From: Rhabdophis nuchalis
Lineage: Eukaryota > Chordata > Lepidosauria > Squamata > Natricidae
NCBI GenBank assembly: GCA_039707465.1
Contig: CM077643.1
Span: 43,658,105 to 43,722,104, forward strand
Reading direction: 5' to 3'
Length of the DNA stretch: 64,000 bases
In this document: positions 23,855 through 35,013 of the stretch, in pieces
Layout: every line of letters begins with the position of its first letter
How positions within the stretch are numbered: the stretch's first letter is position 1
The notes under the pieces: generated by a model
What the model was told of the DNA's origin: nothing
Database searches by the model: none
Seen by the model: the letters and a program-made list of their open reading frames with translations, nothing else
Program-made: the position numbers and the translations under genes

Positions 23855-26104
23855 CTAATAATAATAATAATAATAATTTAATTTTATATCCCGCTCTCTC
23901 TCCCCAAGGGGACTCGAGGCGGGGCACAGGCAATTAAAAATACAAATAAAACCACAGACAAATACAAAATACAAAATTAAAAATAGATTAAATTGATCCT
24001 GCGCTAAAACCCATAAACTAAACTAAAAATTACCCCTAAAAACCCCTAACCTAAAAAGAGACTACCCAAGGCCGGCCAGACGAAAAAAGTGTGTCTTTAA
24101 TTTTAAGCGGAAGGAGCGGAGGTCCGTGGTTGTCCTGATATCGGGGGGAAGGTCATTCCAGAGGGCTGGGCCCGCCACAGAGAAGGCCCTTCCCCTGGGC
24201 GTCGCCCGCTGACAAAGTCTAGTGGACGGCACCCGGAGAAGTCCCTCTCTGTGGGAGCGAATCGGCCGTGAGGATGTATGGGGCAGGATCCGATCCCGCA
24301 GGTAGCTAGGTCCCGAGCCATGGAGCGCTTTGAAGATGGTAATTAACACCTTGAAGCGCACCCGGAAGACGACAGGTAGCCAGTGCAGCTCGCGCAAGAG
24401 CGGTGTTACGTGGGCAAACCTAGAGGTGCCCATAATTGCTCGCGCGGCTGCGTTCTGGACCAACTGAAGCCTCCGGGTACACCTCAAGGGGAGCCCCATG
24501 TAGAGAGAGTTGCAATAATCCAGTCGGGATGTCACGAGAGCATGAGTGACTGTGCGAAGGGCGTCCCGATCCAATAGGGGGCGCAACTGGCGTACCAGGC
24601 GAACCTGGTAAAACGCCCTCCTGGCCACGGCTGTCACTTGATCTTCCATGGACAGCCGGGTATCCAGGAGGACACCCAAGTTGCGCGCCCCATCCACAGG
24701 GGCAAGATGTTCGCCCCCTATGGCCAGCGTTGGAGAGAGCTGGTTGAATCGGGCAGCCGGAAACCACAGCCACTCGGTCTTGGTCGAGTTGAGCCTAAGT
24801 CCGTTACTTCCCATCCAGATCCGCACGGCTTCCAGGCACTGGCACATCACCGCTACGGCATCGTTGGGGTGGTTTGGGGTAGATATGTACAGCTGGGTGT
24901 CATCAGCGTACAGGTGGTACTTTACCCCAAAACCACGGATGATCTCGCCCAGCGGCTTCATGTATGCGTTAAACAGGAGAGGCGAGAGGACCGACCCCTG
25001 AGGCACCCCGCATGTGAGGGGTCTCGGGGTCGACCTCTGCTCTCCTGCCCGCACAAATTGCGATCGGCCAGAGAGGTAGGAGGAGAACCACCGTAAAACG
25101 GTGCCTCCCACCCCCAACCCCCCCAGCCGATGCAATAGGATACCATGGTCGATGGTATCGAAAGCCGCCGAGAGGTCTAATAGGACCAGGATGGAGGAAC
25201 ATCCCCCATCTCTGGCCCTCCAGAGATCATCTACCAACGCGACCAATGCCGTCTCGGTGCTATGCCCGGGCCGAAAGCCGGACTGGCGCGGATCTAGATA
25301 GTCAACTTCCTCCAGGTGACGGGGAAACTGTTGTGCCACCACACTCTCAACAACCTTCGCCAAGAAGGGAAGGTTGGAGACTGGACGGTAGTTGTTCAAA
25401 AGAGCTGGGTCCAAAGAGGGCTTCTTGAGGAGGGGCCTCACCATGGCCTCTTTTAGGGAGGCAGGCAAGGAACCCTCACTCAAGGATGCGTTGACAACCT
25501 CTTGGAGCCAGCCTCGTGTCACCTCCCAGGATGCCAGTACAAGCCAGGAGGGGCACGGGTCCAATAAACGTGGTGGCTCGCAGTCGCCCACGTAGCCTGT
25601 CCATATCCTCGGAAGTAACGGAGTCAAACTCCTCCCAAACAAGATCTCTCTCGTGGCATCCCACTGGGCCATGAATGGGGGTTAGCTCACTCTGTATCTG
25701 GGCGGTTTTCTCCTGCAGAAAAATCACAAATTCCTCTGCTCTACCCTGTAGCGGGGCTTCCCGTTCCCTCTGTTGAAGGAGGGCGCGGGTCACCCTAAAC
25801 AGGGCGGCAGGGCGGTTTTCTGCGGATGCTATGAGAGTGGCACAATGATGACGTTTGGCCACCCTCAGCGCCACAATGTAAGTCCGTAAATGGGCTCTTA
25901 CCTGTGTCCGGTCAGATTCAGAGCGGCTAGCCCTCCATCTTCTCTCTAGGCATCTCTTGCGGCGTTTCATCACCCGCAGCTCCTCAGTGAACCAAGGAGC
26001 CAGGGTGGTTCGCCGCCGCGAGAGAGGCCGCAAGGGCGCGACCCGATCTAAGGCTCCCACGGCCGCACTATTCCATGCGGCCGTGAGGTCCTCCATCGGG
26101 GCGC
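23855..26104 (-). mobile_element. 5'-truncated L2-like LINE with one frameshift
   Basis: A 2.25-kb copy on the minus strand, very similar to the intact element at 29155-33744. It starts at codons equivalent to MEDLTAAWNS (26096) and ends in a (TAA)n tail at about 23856-23877. Two frames (26096 to about 25570, then on to 24062) cover the end of the linker and the whole reverse transcriptase, including FDTIDHG and YADDTQLY. They are joined by an apparent 2-bp deletion near 25568-25575, the only obvious lesion. The 5' break at 26104 abuts a CT-rich microsatellite. Confidence 0.88.
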
Positions 26105-26107
26105 GAT

Positions 26108-26304
26108 GTCTATCTCCCCTCTGTCTATCTCCCCTCTGTCTATCTCCCCCTCTGTCTGTTTCTCTCTCTGTCTCTATATCTCTCTCTCCCCTCTTTCTGA
26201 TCTCTGTTTCTCTCTCCCCCCCCCGCCCCGCTCTATATTTCCCTCTCTATGCATCTTTCTATGTCTCTCTCCCTCCCCTCTATGAATCTCTCTCTGTGTA
26301 TCTT
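26108..26304. repeat. CT-rich microsatellite
   Basis: Runs of CTCTGTCTATCTCCC and TCTC units fill the space between the broken 5' end of one LINE and the 3' end of the next. Open frames here are artefacts of the repeat. Confidence 0.9.
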
Positions 26305-29154
26305 GAATTTGAATTTATTTGACTTTTATCCCGCACCCGTCTCCCCAAAGGGACTCAGGGCAGCGCACAAGAAATTAAAACAGATATCAACAAATAAATA
26401 AATAAAACACCATAAATACTACAATAAAACTGATTAAATTTAGACTGCCTTGTGCTAAAATTCACTAAAATCCCACTAATTAAAATGTTATGTTAATTTA
26501 AAAACACAGTCTAGGCTAGGCCGGCTTGATGGAAAAAGGGCATCTTCAGACACTGGTGGGAAAGGCGGAGGTCCGTGATGGTCCGTGATGGTCGTTCCAG
26601 AGGGCTGGGCCCGCCAGAGAAGGCCTTTCCCCTGGGGATCGCCTACCGGCATTGCCCAGCTGATGGCACCTGGAGAAGACCCTCTCTATGGGAACGAATC
26701 GGTCGAGGGGATGTGTGAGGTAAGAGACGGTCTCGCATATAACTAGGCCCCATGCTATGGAGCGCTTTAAAGATAGTTATCAACACCTTGAAGCGCACCC
26801 AAAAGGCCACAGGCAGCCAGTGCAGCTCGCGCAGGAGAGATGTTCCATGGGAATGCCGTGAGGCTCCCATAATCCCCCGCGCGGCCGCATTCTGTACTAG
26901 CTGTAACCTTCGGGTGCACCTCAAGGGGAGCCCCATGTAGAGAACATTGCAGTAGTCTAGACAGGACATCACAAGGGCTTGAGTGACTGTGAGGAGGGCG
27001 TCCTGGTCAAGTAAGGGGCGCAACTGGCGGACTAGGCGCACCTGGTAGAACGCCCCCCTGGCCACGGCTGTCACATGGTCGTCCATGGTCAGCCGTGAGT
27101 CAAGGAGGACGCCTAGATTGCGCGCCCACTCCACGGGGGCTAACAATTCGCCCCCAATGGCCAGTGTTGGAGTCAACTGGCTGAACCGGGACGCCAGAAA
27201 CCACAGCCACTCGGTCTTGGACGGGTTGAGTTTGAGTTTGTTACTCCCCATCCAGACCCGTACGGCCTCCAGACACCGGGACATCACTTCCAACGGCATC
27301 GTTGGGGTGGTTTGGGGTAGATATGTACAGCTGAGTGTCATCAGCGTACTGATGGTACTCTACCCCAAAACCACAGATGATCTCACCCAGCGGCTTCATG
27401 TAGGTGTTGAACAGGAGTGGCTAGAGGACCGACCCCTGAGGTACCCCACAAGTGAGTGGTCTCGAGGTCGACCTCTGCCCTCCTGCCAACACAAATTGCG
27501 ATCGACCGGAGAGGTAGGAGGAGAACCACCGTAAAACGGCCTCTCACCCCCAGCCCCTCCAGTCGATGCAATAGGATACCATGATCGATGGTATCGAAAG
27601 CCACTGAGAGGTCTAATAGGACCAGGATAGAGGAGCAACCTCTATCCCGAGCCCTCCAGAGATCATCCACCAATGCGACCAATGCCGTCTCAGTGCTGTG
27701 CCCGGGTCGGAAGCCGGACTGGCGCGGGTCCAGATAGTCAATTTCCTCCAGGTGACGGGGGAACTGCTGTGCCACCACACTCTCTACAACCTTCGCCAAA
27801 AAGTGAAGGTTGGAGACCGGACGGTAATTTACCAACAACGCTGGGTCCAGGGAAGGCTTCTTGAGGAGGGGTCTCACCACCGCCTCTTTCAAGGCGGCCG
27901 GCAAGAACCCCTCACTCAGAGAGGCGTTCACTATTTCCTGGAGCCAGACCCGTGTGACCTCCCAGGATGCCAGTACAAGCCAGGAGGGACACGGGTCCAA
28001 TAAACATGTGGTGGCCTTTAGTCTCCTCAATAACCTGTCCATATCATCGGAAGTAACAAAGTCAAACTCCTCCCATAATACTGTCTCGGATAGTCCCTCC
28101 AGGCTACTTTCTGTGGAGGGCAACTCGTTCCGAATCCACGATTTTATCCTGCAAATACTCTCCAAATTCCTCTGCTCTACCCTGCAAAGGGGCTTCCCGC
28201 GGCCTCTGTTGGAGGAGGGAGCGGGTCACCCCAAACAGGGCGACAGGGCAGTTATCTGCGGATGCGATAAGAGTGGCACAATAATTGCGTTTGGCCACTC
28301 TTATCGCCACTAGGTATGTCCTCAAGTGGGATCTTACCAGTGTCCGGTCAGATTCGGACCATGTGGATCTCCACCTACTCTCTAGGCATCTCTTGCGGTG
28401 TTTCATCCCCCTCAGCTCCTCGGAAAACCAGGGAGCCTGGGTGAATCGGCGCCGTGTGAGAGGCCACAAGGGCGCGACCCGGTCCAAGACCCCATGGCCG
28501 AACTATGCCATGCAGCCACTAGGTCCTCAGTTGAGTCACGGGTCAAGGTCACAGGTAATGGCCCAAGCTCCATCTGGAACCTCTCTGGGTCCATCAGGCA
28601 CCTGGGGCAGAACCATCTTGGAGTCTCTGGTTCCGCCTCCCTGCGGAACCAGAGACAAAAATTAAATCCAGTGTGTGCCCCCCCTCATGCGTGGGGCCCT
28701 GAATTATTTGGGTCAGGTCCATGGCCATCATGGAGGCCATGAACTCCTGAGCTACCTCGGATGTCTCGCCTACCGATGGCAGGTTGAAATCCCCCATGAC
28801 TAGCAGTCTGGGGGTATCAACCGCCACCTCGGCGATCGTCTCAAGGAGCTCGGGCAGGGCTGCTGATACGTAGCGGGGAGCCAGGTACACAATTAGCAAG
28901 CCCAACTGCCTCCCTAGGCCCCACTTCACGCAGAGGGACTCACAACCGGTAGTCTGAGGCACAGTGGTCTCTCTCAGCTCGAGACCTTCGCTAACAATAA
29001 CCGGCATCACCCCACCCCTACCTAGGGCCCTTGGTTGATGAAATGCTTGGTAACCTGGTGGGTACATTTCGACGAGGGGTATTCCTCCCTTGTGGCCCAA
29101 CCAGGTTTCCGTAATACCCGCCAGGTCTGGCTCCCCCTCGGACACAAGGTCATT
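26305..29154 (-). mobile_element. Older L2-like LINE, 3' portion (split copy)
   Basis: The minus-strand reading gives part of the endonuclease (DLVSEGEPDLAGITETW, MGDFNLPS), then the linker and reverse transcriptase in several frames (about 28594-29150, 28104-28487, 27383-28165, 26643-27341), and the LINE 3' terminus at 26320-26370. At least three frame changes show that it is dead. It breaks off at 29154, within codons equivalent to the endonuclease N-terminus, exactly where the plus-strand copy begins. Its missing 5' part resumes at 33745. Confidence 0.85.
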
Positions 29155-30244
29155 CAGCCTACGCGCTTGCGCGAAGATGGCGGGGTAGCTCTGAAGCTCC
29201 GTGTGGGCTGCGGAGGTCGTTGGCATTTTGAGTGCCCCCCTGCCCTCGTTTGTGATCTTGGAGGGCATGGGAGGATGAGGGACCCACCCGGACACCTTAG
29301 GGTGGGGTTCGCAACATCGGGGGAAGAGCGGACGGAGCGCCGGCGACTGGAACGCTCGGCGGTGTGAGCGCCGGGCGGGAACTGCCGCAACGGAGGCCGG
29401 TGCAGAGGCCGCCGCCCGGATGTTTTAATAGGGCGGAGAGAGGCCGGCTGCACTGAAGAGCTCCGAAAAGCTAAAAGCTGAAAGCAACTTGGTGGCGTGC
29501 CGTGGGTGAAGCGGTGGTGAGAGCACCGGTGGCCAGCGGGAATGGTGAGAGAGGCGTGGAGGAAGGTGGCGGAGATGCTGGTCTGTTGGAGTGAAGAAGG
29601 TGGAGAGAGAGAGTGGAGAGTGTGGAGGGAAGAGGTTGCCGCTGGAGGCCGAGTCGACGGCGGTGGGAGCGCTGGAAGGCGAGAGACGAAGGCGGCGACT
29701 GAGGAGCCGGTTGGGGAAAGGCGGAAGGTGGTGGCTGTGAGAGAGCCATGTGGTGGTAGCGGAGAGGCGGCTGCTGGAGACCAGGCTGACGGCGGTGGGA
29801 GCGCCGAGAGGCCTTTGGGCGAAGGCGGTGACGCGGGGATTGCGGCGGTGAGAGCGCCAAGGTGGATGTGGACGGCCGCTGACCACTGTAATTTCATTTT
29901 TCCCCATGGTCACTCTCCCAAGTCTGGGAGAATTACACCACCAAGGCCTTAATAGGCCCGGAAGAACTGACTGACTGTCTTAAAGAAGAACATGTGACAG
30001 CAACCAGTTATGGTCACCCCAATGGTCATCATTGCGAACTATCTAATTTAATTTAATTACATCTATTTACCAATTAATTTATTGGTTTACCCATCCTGCA
30101 CTTTATTTCACCTGATTTCATCCTACCATCTAATGAATTGACTTGTGTGAATTGTTTTTAACCAACTACCAACGACTTTTAACATCTGTGCTTTTTAACA
30201 TCTGTATTGTTCCCATACCCACCCGAGTTTTATATATATAATTA
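29155..30244 (+). promoter_or_regulatory. 5' UTR/internal promoter region of the intact LINE
   Basis: The first 800 bp are GC-rich and AT-poor, then the sequence turns AT-rich just before the ORF. AAGATGGCGG, a YY1-type motif, is at 29174-29183, about 20 bp from the inferred 5' end. From about 29637 to 29880 there are imperfect direct repeats built around GACGGCGGTGGGAGCGC (about 29655 and 29788). Internal promoters in this place are known for LINEs; the assignment here is inference from position and composition. Confidence 0.6.
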
Positions 30245-33200
30245 TTGAATTTTAATTATCTATTTAAAATATTTAAAATGTATTCCAGAGCAAGCCTGCT
30301 ATCGCTGCGAGAGTCCCCGCTCTCGCAGGTATGGCCCCTTGATTTATCTAGGGCACATCTCGATGATGGTATTGTAAATCCGAAGAGATGGGCGAAGCGC
30401 GGCCTTAGGGGATTTTTAGTTTTTAACTTATTTAAATTATCTTTTTTAGGGGGTTCAAGGGAGGGGGGTAGATATAGACAGATGGAGATGGAAACAGCAA
30501 TTAGTAGTAAGGGCCAGGATAGCAGTCGACGGCGGGAAGCGGAAGGCGAATGGCAGGGGGATACTCGAGTCGTTCCTCAGGAGGGCATACCAATTCAGAG
30601 GGTCGTGGGGAGGGGCAGGACCGAGGGGAGACAATTTTCATCCTCCCGGTTGGTGGCACGCAGCCGTTGGTTACAAACGGTCGGGTGCCACAACCCTCGC
30701 AGGCTAGGTGGCCAGGGAATACAGAGCCAGGGTCTGCGGCTGATGTTTTGCAACGCCAGGTCCGTTGTCAACAAAGCCCCCCTCATTAGTGACCTTGTGT
30801 CAGAGGGGGAGCCGGACCTGGTAGGAATTGCGGAGACCTGGTTGGGCCACGAGGGAGGTCATCCCCTCGTTGAAATGTGCCCACCAGGTTACCGCGCATT
30901 TCATCAGCCGCGGGCCCTAGGCAGGGGTGGTGGGGTAGCGGTCATTATCAAGGAAGGCCTGGAGCCGAGAGAGACCATTGTGCCGCAGACCTCCGGCTGT
31001 GAGTCCCTCTGCATGAAGTGGGGCCTAGGGAGGCAGTTGGGCTTGCTGGTTGTATACCTGGCTCCCCGCTATGTAGCAGCAGCCCTGCCCGAGCTCCTGG
31101 AGGTGATCGCTACGGTGGCAGTGGAGACCCCCAGACTTATAGTTATGGGGGACTTTAACCTGCCATCGTTGGGCGAATCATCCGTGGTAGCTCGGGAGTT
31201 CATGGCTTCCATGACGGCCATGGACCTGACCCAAGTAATTCAAGGCCCCACCCATGAGGGTGGACATACGCCGGACCTCATCTTCGTCTCGGGCCAATGG
31301 AAGAGTGATCTGGGTACAGGGGACATAGACATCATACCCTTGTCATGGTCAGACCACTCACTTCTCCGACTCGACTTTCCGACCGCTGCTCCCCTCCGCG
31401 GGGAGGCGGAACCAGAGTTACCAATCTGGTACCGCCCCAGGCGCTTGATGGACCCGGATGGGTTCCAGACAGCGCTTGGGCCATTTCCTGTATCCCTGAC
31501 CCGCGCCCCGATGGAGGACCTCACGGCCGCATGGAATAGTGCGGCCGTGGGAGCCTTGGATCGGGTCGCGCCCTTGCGGCCTCTCTCGCGGCGGCGAACC
31601 ACCCTGGCTCCTTGGTTTACTGAGGGGCTGCGGGTGATGAAACGCCGCAAGAGATGCCTAGAGAGAAGATGGAGGGCTAGCCGCTCTGAATCTGACCGGA
31701 CACAGGTAAGAGCCCATTTACGGACTTACATTGTGGCGCTGAGGGTGGCCAAACGTCATCATTGTGCCACCCTCATAGCATCCGCAGAAAACCGCCCTGC
31801 CGCCCTGTTTAGGGTGACCCGTTCCCTCCTTCAACAGAGGGAGCGGGAAGCCCCGTTACAGGGTAGGGCAGAGGAATTTGTGATTTTTCTGCAGGAGAAA
31901 ACCGCCCAGATACAGAGTGAGCTAGCCCCCATTCATGGCCCAGTGGGATGCCACGAGGGAGATCTTGTTTGGGAGGAGTTTGACCCCGTTACTTCCGAGG
32001 ATATGGACAGGTTACGTGGGCGACTGCGAGCCACCACATGTTCATTGGACCCGTGCCCCTCCTGGCTTGTACTGGCATCCTGGGAGGTGACACGAGGCTG
32101 GCTCCAAGAGGTTATCAACGCATCCTTGAGTGAGGGTTCCTTGCCTGCCTCCCTAAAAGAGGCTATGGTGAGGCCCCTCCTCAAGAAGCCCTCTTTGGAC
32201 CCAGCTCTTTTGAACAACTACCGTCCAGTCTCCAACCTTCCCTTCTTGGCGAAGGTTGTTGAGAGTGTGGTGGCACAACAGTTTCCCCGTCACCTGGAGG
32301 AAGTTGACTATCTAGATCCGCGCCAGTCCGGCTTTCGGCCCGGGCATAGCACCGAGACGGCATTGGTCGCGTTGGTAGATGATCTCTGGAGGGCCAGAGA
32401 TGGGGGATGTTCCTCCATCCTGGTCCTATTAGACCTCTCAGCGGCTTTCGATACCATCGACCATGGTATCCTATTGCATCGGCTGGGGGGGTTGGGGGTG
32501 GGAGGCACCGTTTTGCGGTGGTTCTCCTCCTACCTCTCTGGCCGATCGCAATTTGTGCGGGCAGGAGAGCAGAGGTCGACCCCGAGACCCCTCACATGCG
32601 GGGTGCCTCAGGGGTCGGTCCTCTCGCCTCTCCTGTTTAATGCATATATGAAGCCGCTGGGTGAGATCATCCGTGGTTTTGGGGTAGAGTACCATCTGTA
32701 CGCTGATGACACCCAGCTGTACATATCTACCCCAAACCACCCCAACGATGCCGTAGCGGTGATGTGCCAGTGCCTGGAAGCCGTGCGGATCTGGATGGGA
32801 AGTAACGGACTTAGACTCAACCCGACCAAGACCGAGTGGCTGTGGTTTCCGGCTGCCCGATTCAACCAGCTTTCTCCAACGCTGGCCATAGGGGGCGAAC
32901 ATCTTGCCCCTGTGGATGGGGCGCGCAATTTGGGTGTCCTCCTGGATACCCGGCTGTCTATGGAAGAGCAAGTGACAGCCGTGGCCAGGAGGGCGTTTTA
33001 CCAGGTTCGCCTGGTTCGCCAATTGCGCCCCCTATTGGATCGGGACGCCCTTCGCACAGTCACTCATGCCCTCGTGACATCCCGACTGGACTATTGTAAC
33101 TCTCTCTACATGGGGCTCCCCTTGAGGTGCACCCGGAGGCTTCAGTTAGTTCAGAATGCGACCGCGCGAGCAATTATGGGCACCTCTAGGTTTGCCCACG

Positions 33201-33547
33201 TAACACCGCTCTTGCGCGAGCTGCACTGGCTACCTGTCGTCTTCCGGGTGCGCTTCAAGGTGTTAGTTATCATCTTTAAAGCGCTCCATGGCTCGGGACC
33301 TAGCTATCTGCGAGATCGGATCCTGCCCCACACATCCTCACGGCCGATTCGCTCCCACAGAGAGGGGCTTCTCCGGGTGCCGTCCACTAGACTTTGTCAG
33401 CGGGCGACGCCCAGGGGAAGGGCGCTCTCTGTGGCGGGCCCGGCCCTCTGGAACGACCTTCCCCCTGATATTAGAACGACCACCGACCTCCGCTCCTTCC
33501 GTGTAAAATTGAAGACCCATCTCTTTCGACTGGCCGGCCTTGAATAG
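30245..33547 (+). CDS. LINE ORF2-type protein: endonuclease plus reverse transcriptase, 1,100 aa, intact
   Basis: The protein nicks target DNA and reverse-transcribes the element's RNA at the nick. After a basic N-terminal segment of about 165 residues comes an apurinic-type endonuclease: N170 (NARSV), E197 (ETWLG), MGDFNLPS at 301-308 with D303/N305, and S369-D370-H371 (WSDHS). The reverse transcriptase follows: [11 protein letters not shown] with D736, GVPQGS from 786, and the catalytic YADD at 819-822. The C-terminus carries the family's conserved LPPDIRTTTDLRSF and AGL ending. No stop or frameshift interrupts 1,100 codons, unlike every other copy here. A second in-frame ATG at 30278 (MYSRASL) is an alternative start. 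Activity is inferred only from an intact frame and visible catalytic residues. Confidence 0.9.
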   Translation: MNFNYLFKIFKMYSRASLLSLRESPLSQVWPLDLSRAHLDDGIVNPKRWAKRGLRGFLVFNLFKLSFLGGSREGGRYRQMEMETAISSKGQDSSRRREAEGEWQGDTRVVPQEGIPIQRVVGRGRTEGRQFSSSRLVARSRWLQTVGCHNPRRLGGQGIQSQGLRLMFCNARSVVNKAPLISDLVSEGEPDLVGIAETWLGHEGGHPLVEMCPPGYRAFHQPRALGRGGGVAVIIKEGLEPRETIVPQTSGCESLCMKWGLGRQLGLLVVYLAPRYVAAALPELLEVIATVAVETPRLIVMGDFNLPSLGESSVVAREFMASMTAMDLTQVIQGPTHEGGHTPDLIFVSGQWKSDLGTGDIDIIPLSWSDHSLLRLDFPTAAPLRGEAEPELPIWYRPRRLMDPDGFQTALGPFPVSLTRAPMEDLTAAWNSAAVGALDRVAPLRPLSRRRTTLAPWFTEGLRVMKRRKRCLERRWRASRSESDRTQVRAHLRTYIVALRVAKRHHCATLIASAENRPAALFRVTRSLLQQREREAPLQGRAEEFVIFLQEKTAQIQSELAPIHGPVGCHEGDLVWEEFDPVTSEDMDRLRGRLRATTCSLDPCPSWLVLASWEVTRGWLQEVINASLSEGSLPASLKEAMVRPLLKKPSLDPALLNNYRPVSNLPFLAKVVESVVAQQFPRHLEEVDYLDPRQSGFRPGHSTETALVALVDDLWRARDGGCSSILVLLDLSAAFDTIDHGILLHRLGGLGVGGTVLRWFSSYLSGRSQFVRAGEQRSTPRPLTCGVPQGSVLSPLLFNAYMKPLGEIIRGFGVEYHLYADDTQLYISTPNHPNDAVAVMCQCLEAVRIWMGSNGLRLNPTKTEWLWFPAARFNQLSPTLAIGGEHLAPVDGARNLGVLLDTRLSMEEQVTAVARRAFYQVRLVRQLRPLLDRDALRTVTHALVTSRLDYCNSLYMGLPLRCTRRLQLVQNATARAIMGTSRFAHVTPLLRELHWLPVVFRVRFKVLVIIFKALHGSGPSYLRDRILPHTSSRPIRSHREGLLRVPSTRLCQRATPRGRALSVAGPALWNDLPPDIRTTTDLRSFRVKLKTHLFRLAGLE

Positions 33548-33744
33548 TTCTCCCTGTCTTTTAACTACAATTATTTTAATGGGTTTTAATTTATATTTTT
33601 AGCACGGGTAATTTTATTTAATTCTATTTTAAGTAATGTTTGTATTATTGTATATTGTTTTTAATTATGCCTGTGCACCGCCCCGGGTCCCTGTGGGGAG
33701 AGGGTGCGGTTAATAAATCCCAATTTATTATTATTATTATTATT

Positions 33745-34260
33745 AATGAGGGGGGCTTTGTTGACCACGGACCTGGCATTGCATAACATCAGCTCGGGGT
33801 CCCGGGTCTGTGATCCTTGACCTCCTAGCTTGCGGGGGGAACTCAGAGAGTTAGGGCGTGCGACCGCTTATAACCAGCGGCCCCTTTCCCCCAACGGGTA
33901 GTGTGATCTCTGTCTCCCACCGCCCCTCCCCCTCCCCAGGACTGTTCTGATCGATAAGCCCTCTGTAGGATCGACCCTTAATCCCCCCCCCTTCTCGGAC
34001 CTACTCGCCTCCCTATTGGCTCCGCTGGCCGGCTTAGTAGTGTACCCGCAACCAGACTGAGTAAACCCACCCACCACCCTGGAACCCCCTAAAATCCGAA
34101 TCAAAAATTTGGTTAAAAACCCCCTCAGTTTACGCTTCGCCCACCTCTCTTGATTAATCAATCCATCCTTGAGGTGGGCCCTTGTTAGATTTAAGGGGCA
34201 AACCTGCAAGAGGGGGGACTCCTGCAAGGAGAGGAGATCTGTCCTTGAGTATATATTGGG
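33745..34260 (-). mobile_element. 5' portion of the split L2-like LINE
   Basis: On the minus strand this reads the same N-terminal region as the intact copy (a counterpart of LDLSRAHLDDGIVNPKRWAK near 34180-34215, and the NARSVVNKAPLI counterpart at 33745-33785). Its last codons are continued at 29154 after removal of the plus-strand LINE. The 5' limit near 34260 is approximate, because homology fades into AT-rich sequence. Confidence 0.8.
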
Positions 34261-34364
34261 TAATTAATGATTACATACGGGCCATGCTGGCCTTAAAGGG
34301 AGGATCGCCCCGATATTTACAACAAGACATAGTTAAAAACTCAAAGGCTAGAAACCTCTCTATA

Positions 34365-34475
34365 TCTTTCCCCCCTGCTCCTCTCTGTATGTCTCTCGCT
34401 CTCTATCTCTCCCACCCTCTGCAGCACTCCCTCTCTGTCTCCCCCTCTAAGTCTCTCTGTCTCCCCCTCTCTCTG
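34365..34475. repeat. CT-rich low-complexity tract
   Basis: CTCTGTATGTCTCTC and CCCTCTCTGTCTCCC units shortly right of the LINE 5' end near 34260. Confidence 0.85.
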
Positions 34476-34479
34476 ATTC

Positions 34480-35005
34480 TGATATGAGGTGTTGAGCAGT
34501 CCATGAGGCACTCTTGCAGCGCCTTGTGCAGCACAGTGAACTTTATACGCTTCATAATGGGGAAGATTGGATTCCCTCCTCCTGGAGCCCATTACAACAA
34601 GGAGCCACAGTGTGTCCTTGTCCCACTCGCCCCTAGCAACAGGACACAGGTTACAACCCTGAGCCCAAAGCGGCAGGACGCGAGGGCTGCCAAGGGCAAA
34701 TGTGGCGCAAAGGCAAGTACTGGGCCATTTCGCTCCTGCACTAAGGCTCCAGCCATCACCTTGCCACCTTGCCATATCCTGTCCCCCTCAGCTCTTCAGC
34801 TGAGCGAGGAGGGCTCAAAGTGGTAGGAGACGAAGGCTACCTTGAGCACAAATGTGGCTTCTGTACTAAGTGTATGAATTCAACTATTTTTTTAAATTAA
34901 TGATCTATTAAGAATTCTGCTTTTCCAAAACAGTCACTTTGAGGTCTACATCAATCTAGCCACTGCATGCAGCTGATGAAGTGGGCAGCATCTGTTAGAC
35001 AGATA
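34480..35005. other. No recognised gene
   Basis: Mixed-composition intergenic sequence with short open frames on both strands and no conserved motif. Confidence 0.5.
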
Positions 35006-35013
35006 CCTGTAAT

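Larger units (their letters stand above)
29155..33744 (+). mobile_element. Near full-length L2-like LINE with intact ORF
   Basis: This is a non-LTR retrotransposon of the Jockey superfamily, probably L2 clade. It has a GC-rich 5' region of about 1.1 kb (29155-30244), one long open frame (30245-33547), a short AT-rich 3' UTR and a (TTA)n tail at about 33722-33744. Both flanks are the two halves of an older minus-strand copy of the same family. The left flank stops in the codons for DLVSEGEPD and the right flank resumes at the preceding codons for NKAPLI, so both ends of the insertion are defined to within a few bases. Any target duplication is 0-3 bp. No separate ORF1 was recognised. Confidence 0.88.

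Noticed and set aside
29154..29913. Long minus-strand frames opposite the LINE 5' UTR
   Set aside because: Ser/Pro-rich compositional frames complementary to the purine- and GC-rich UTR, with no recognisable domain.
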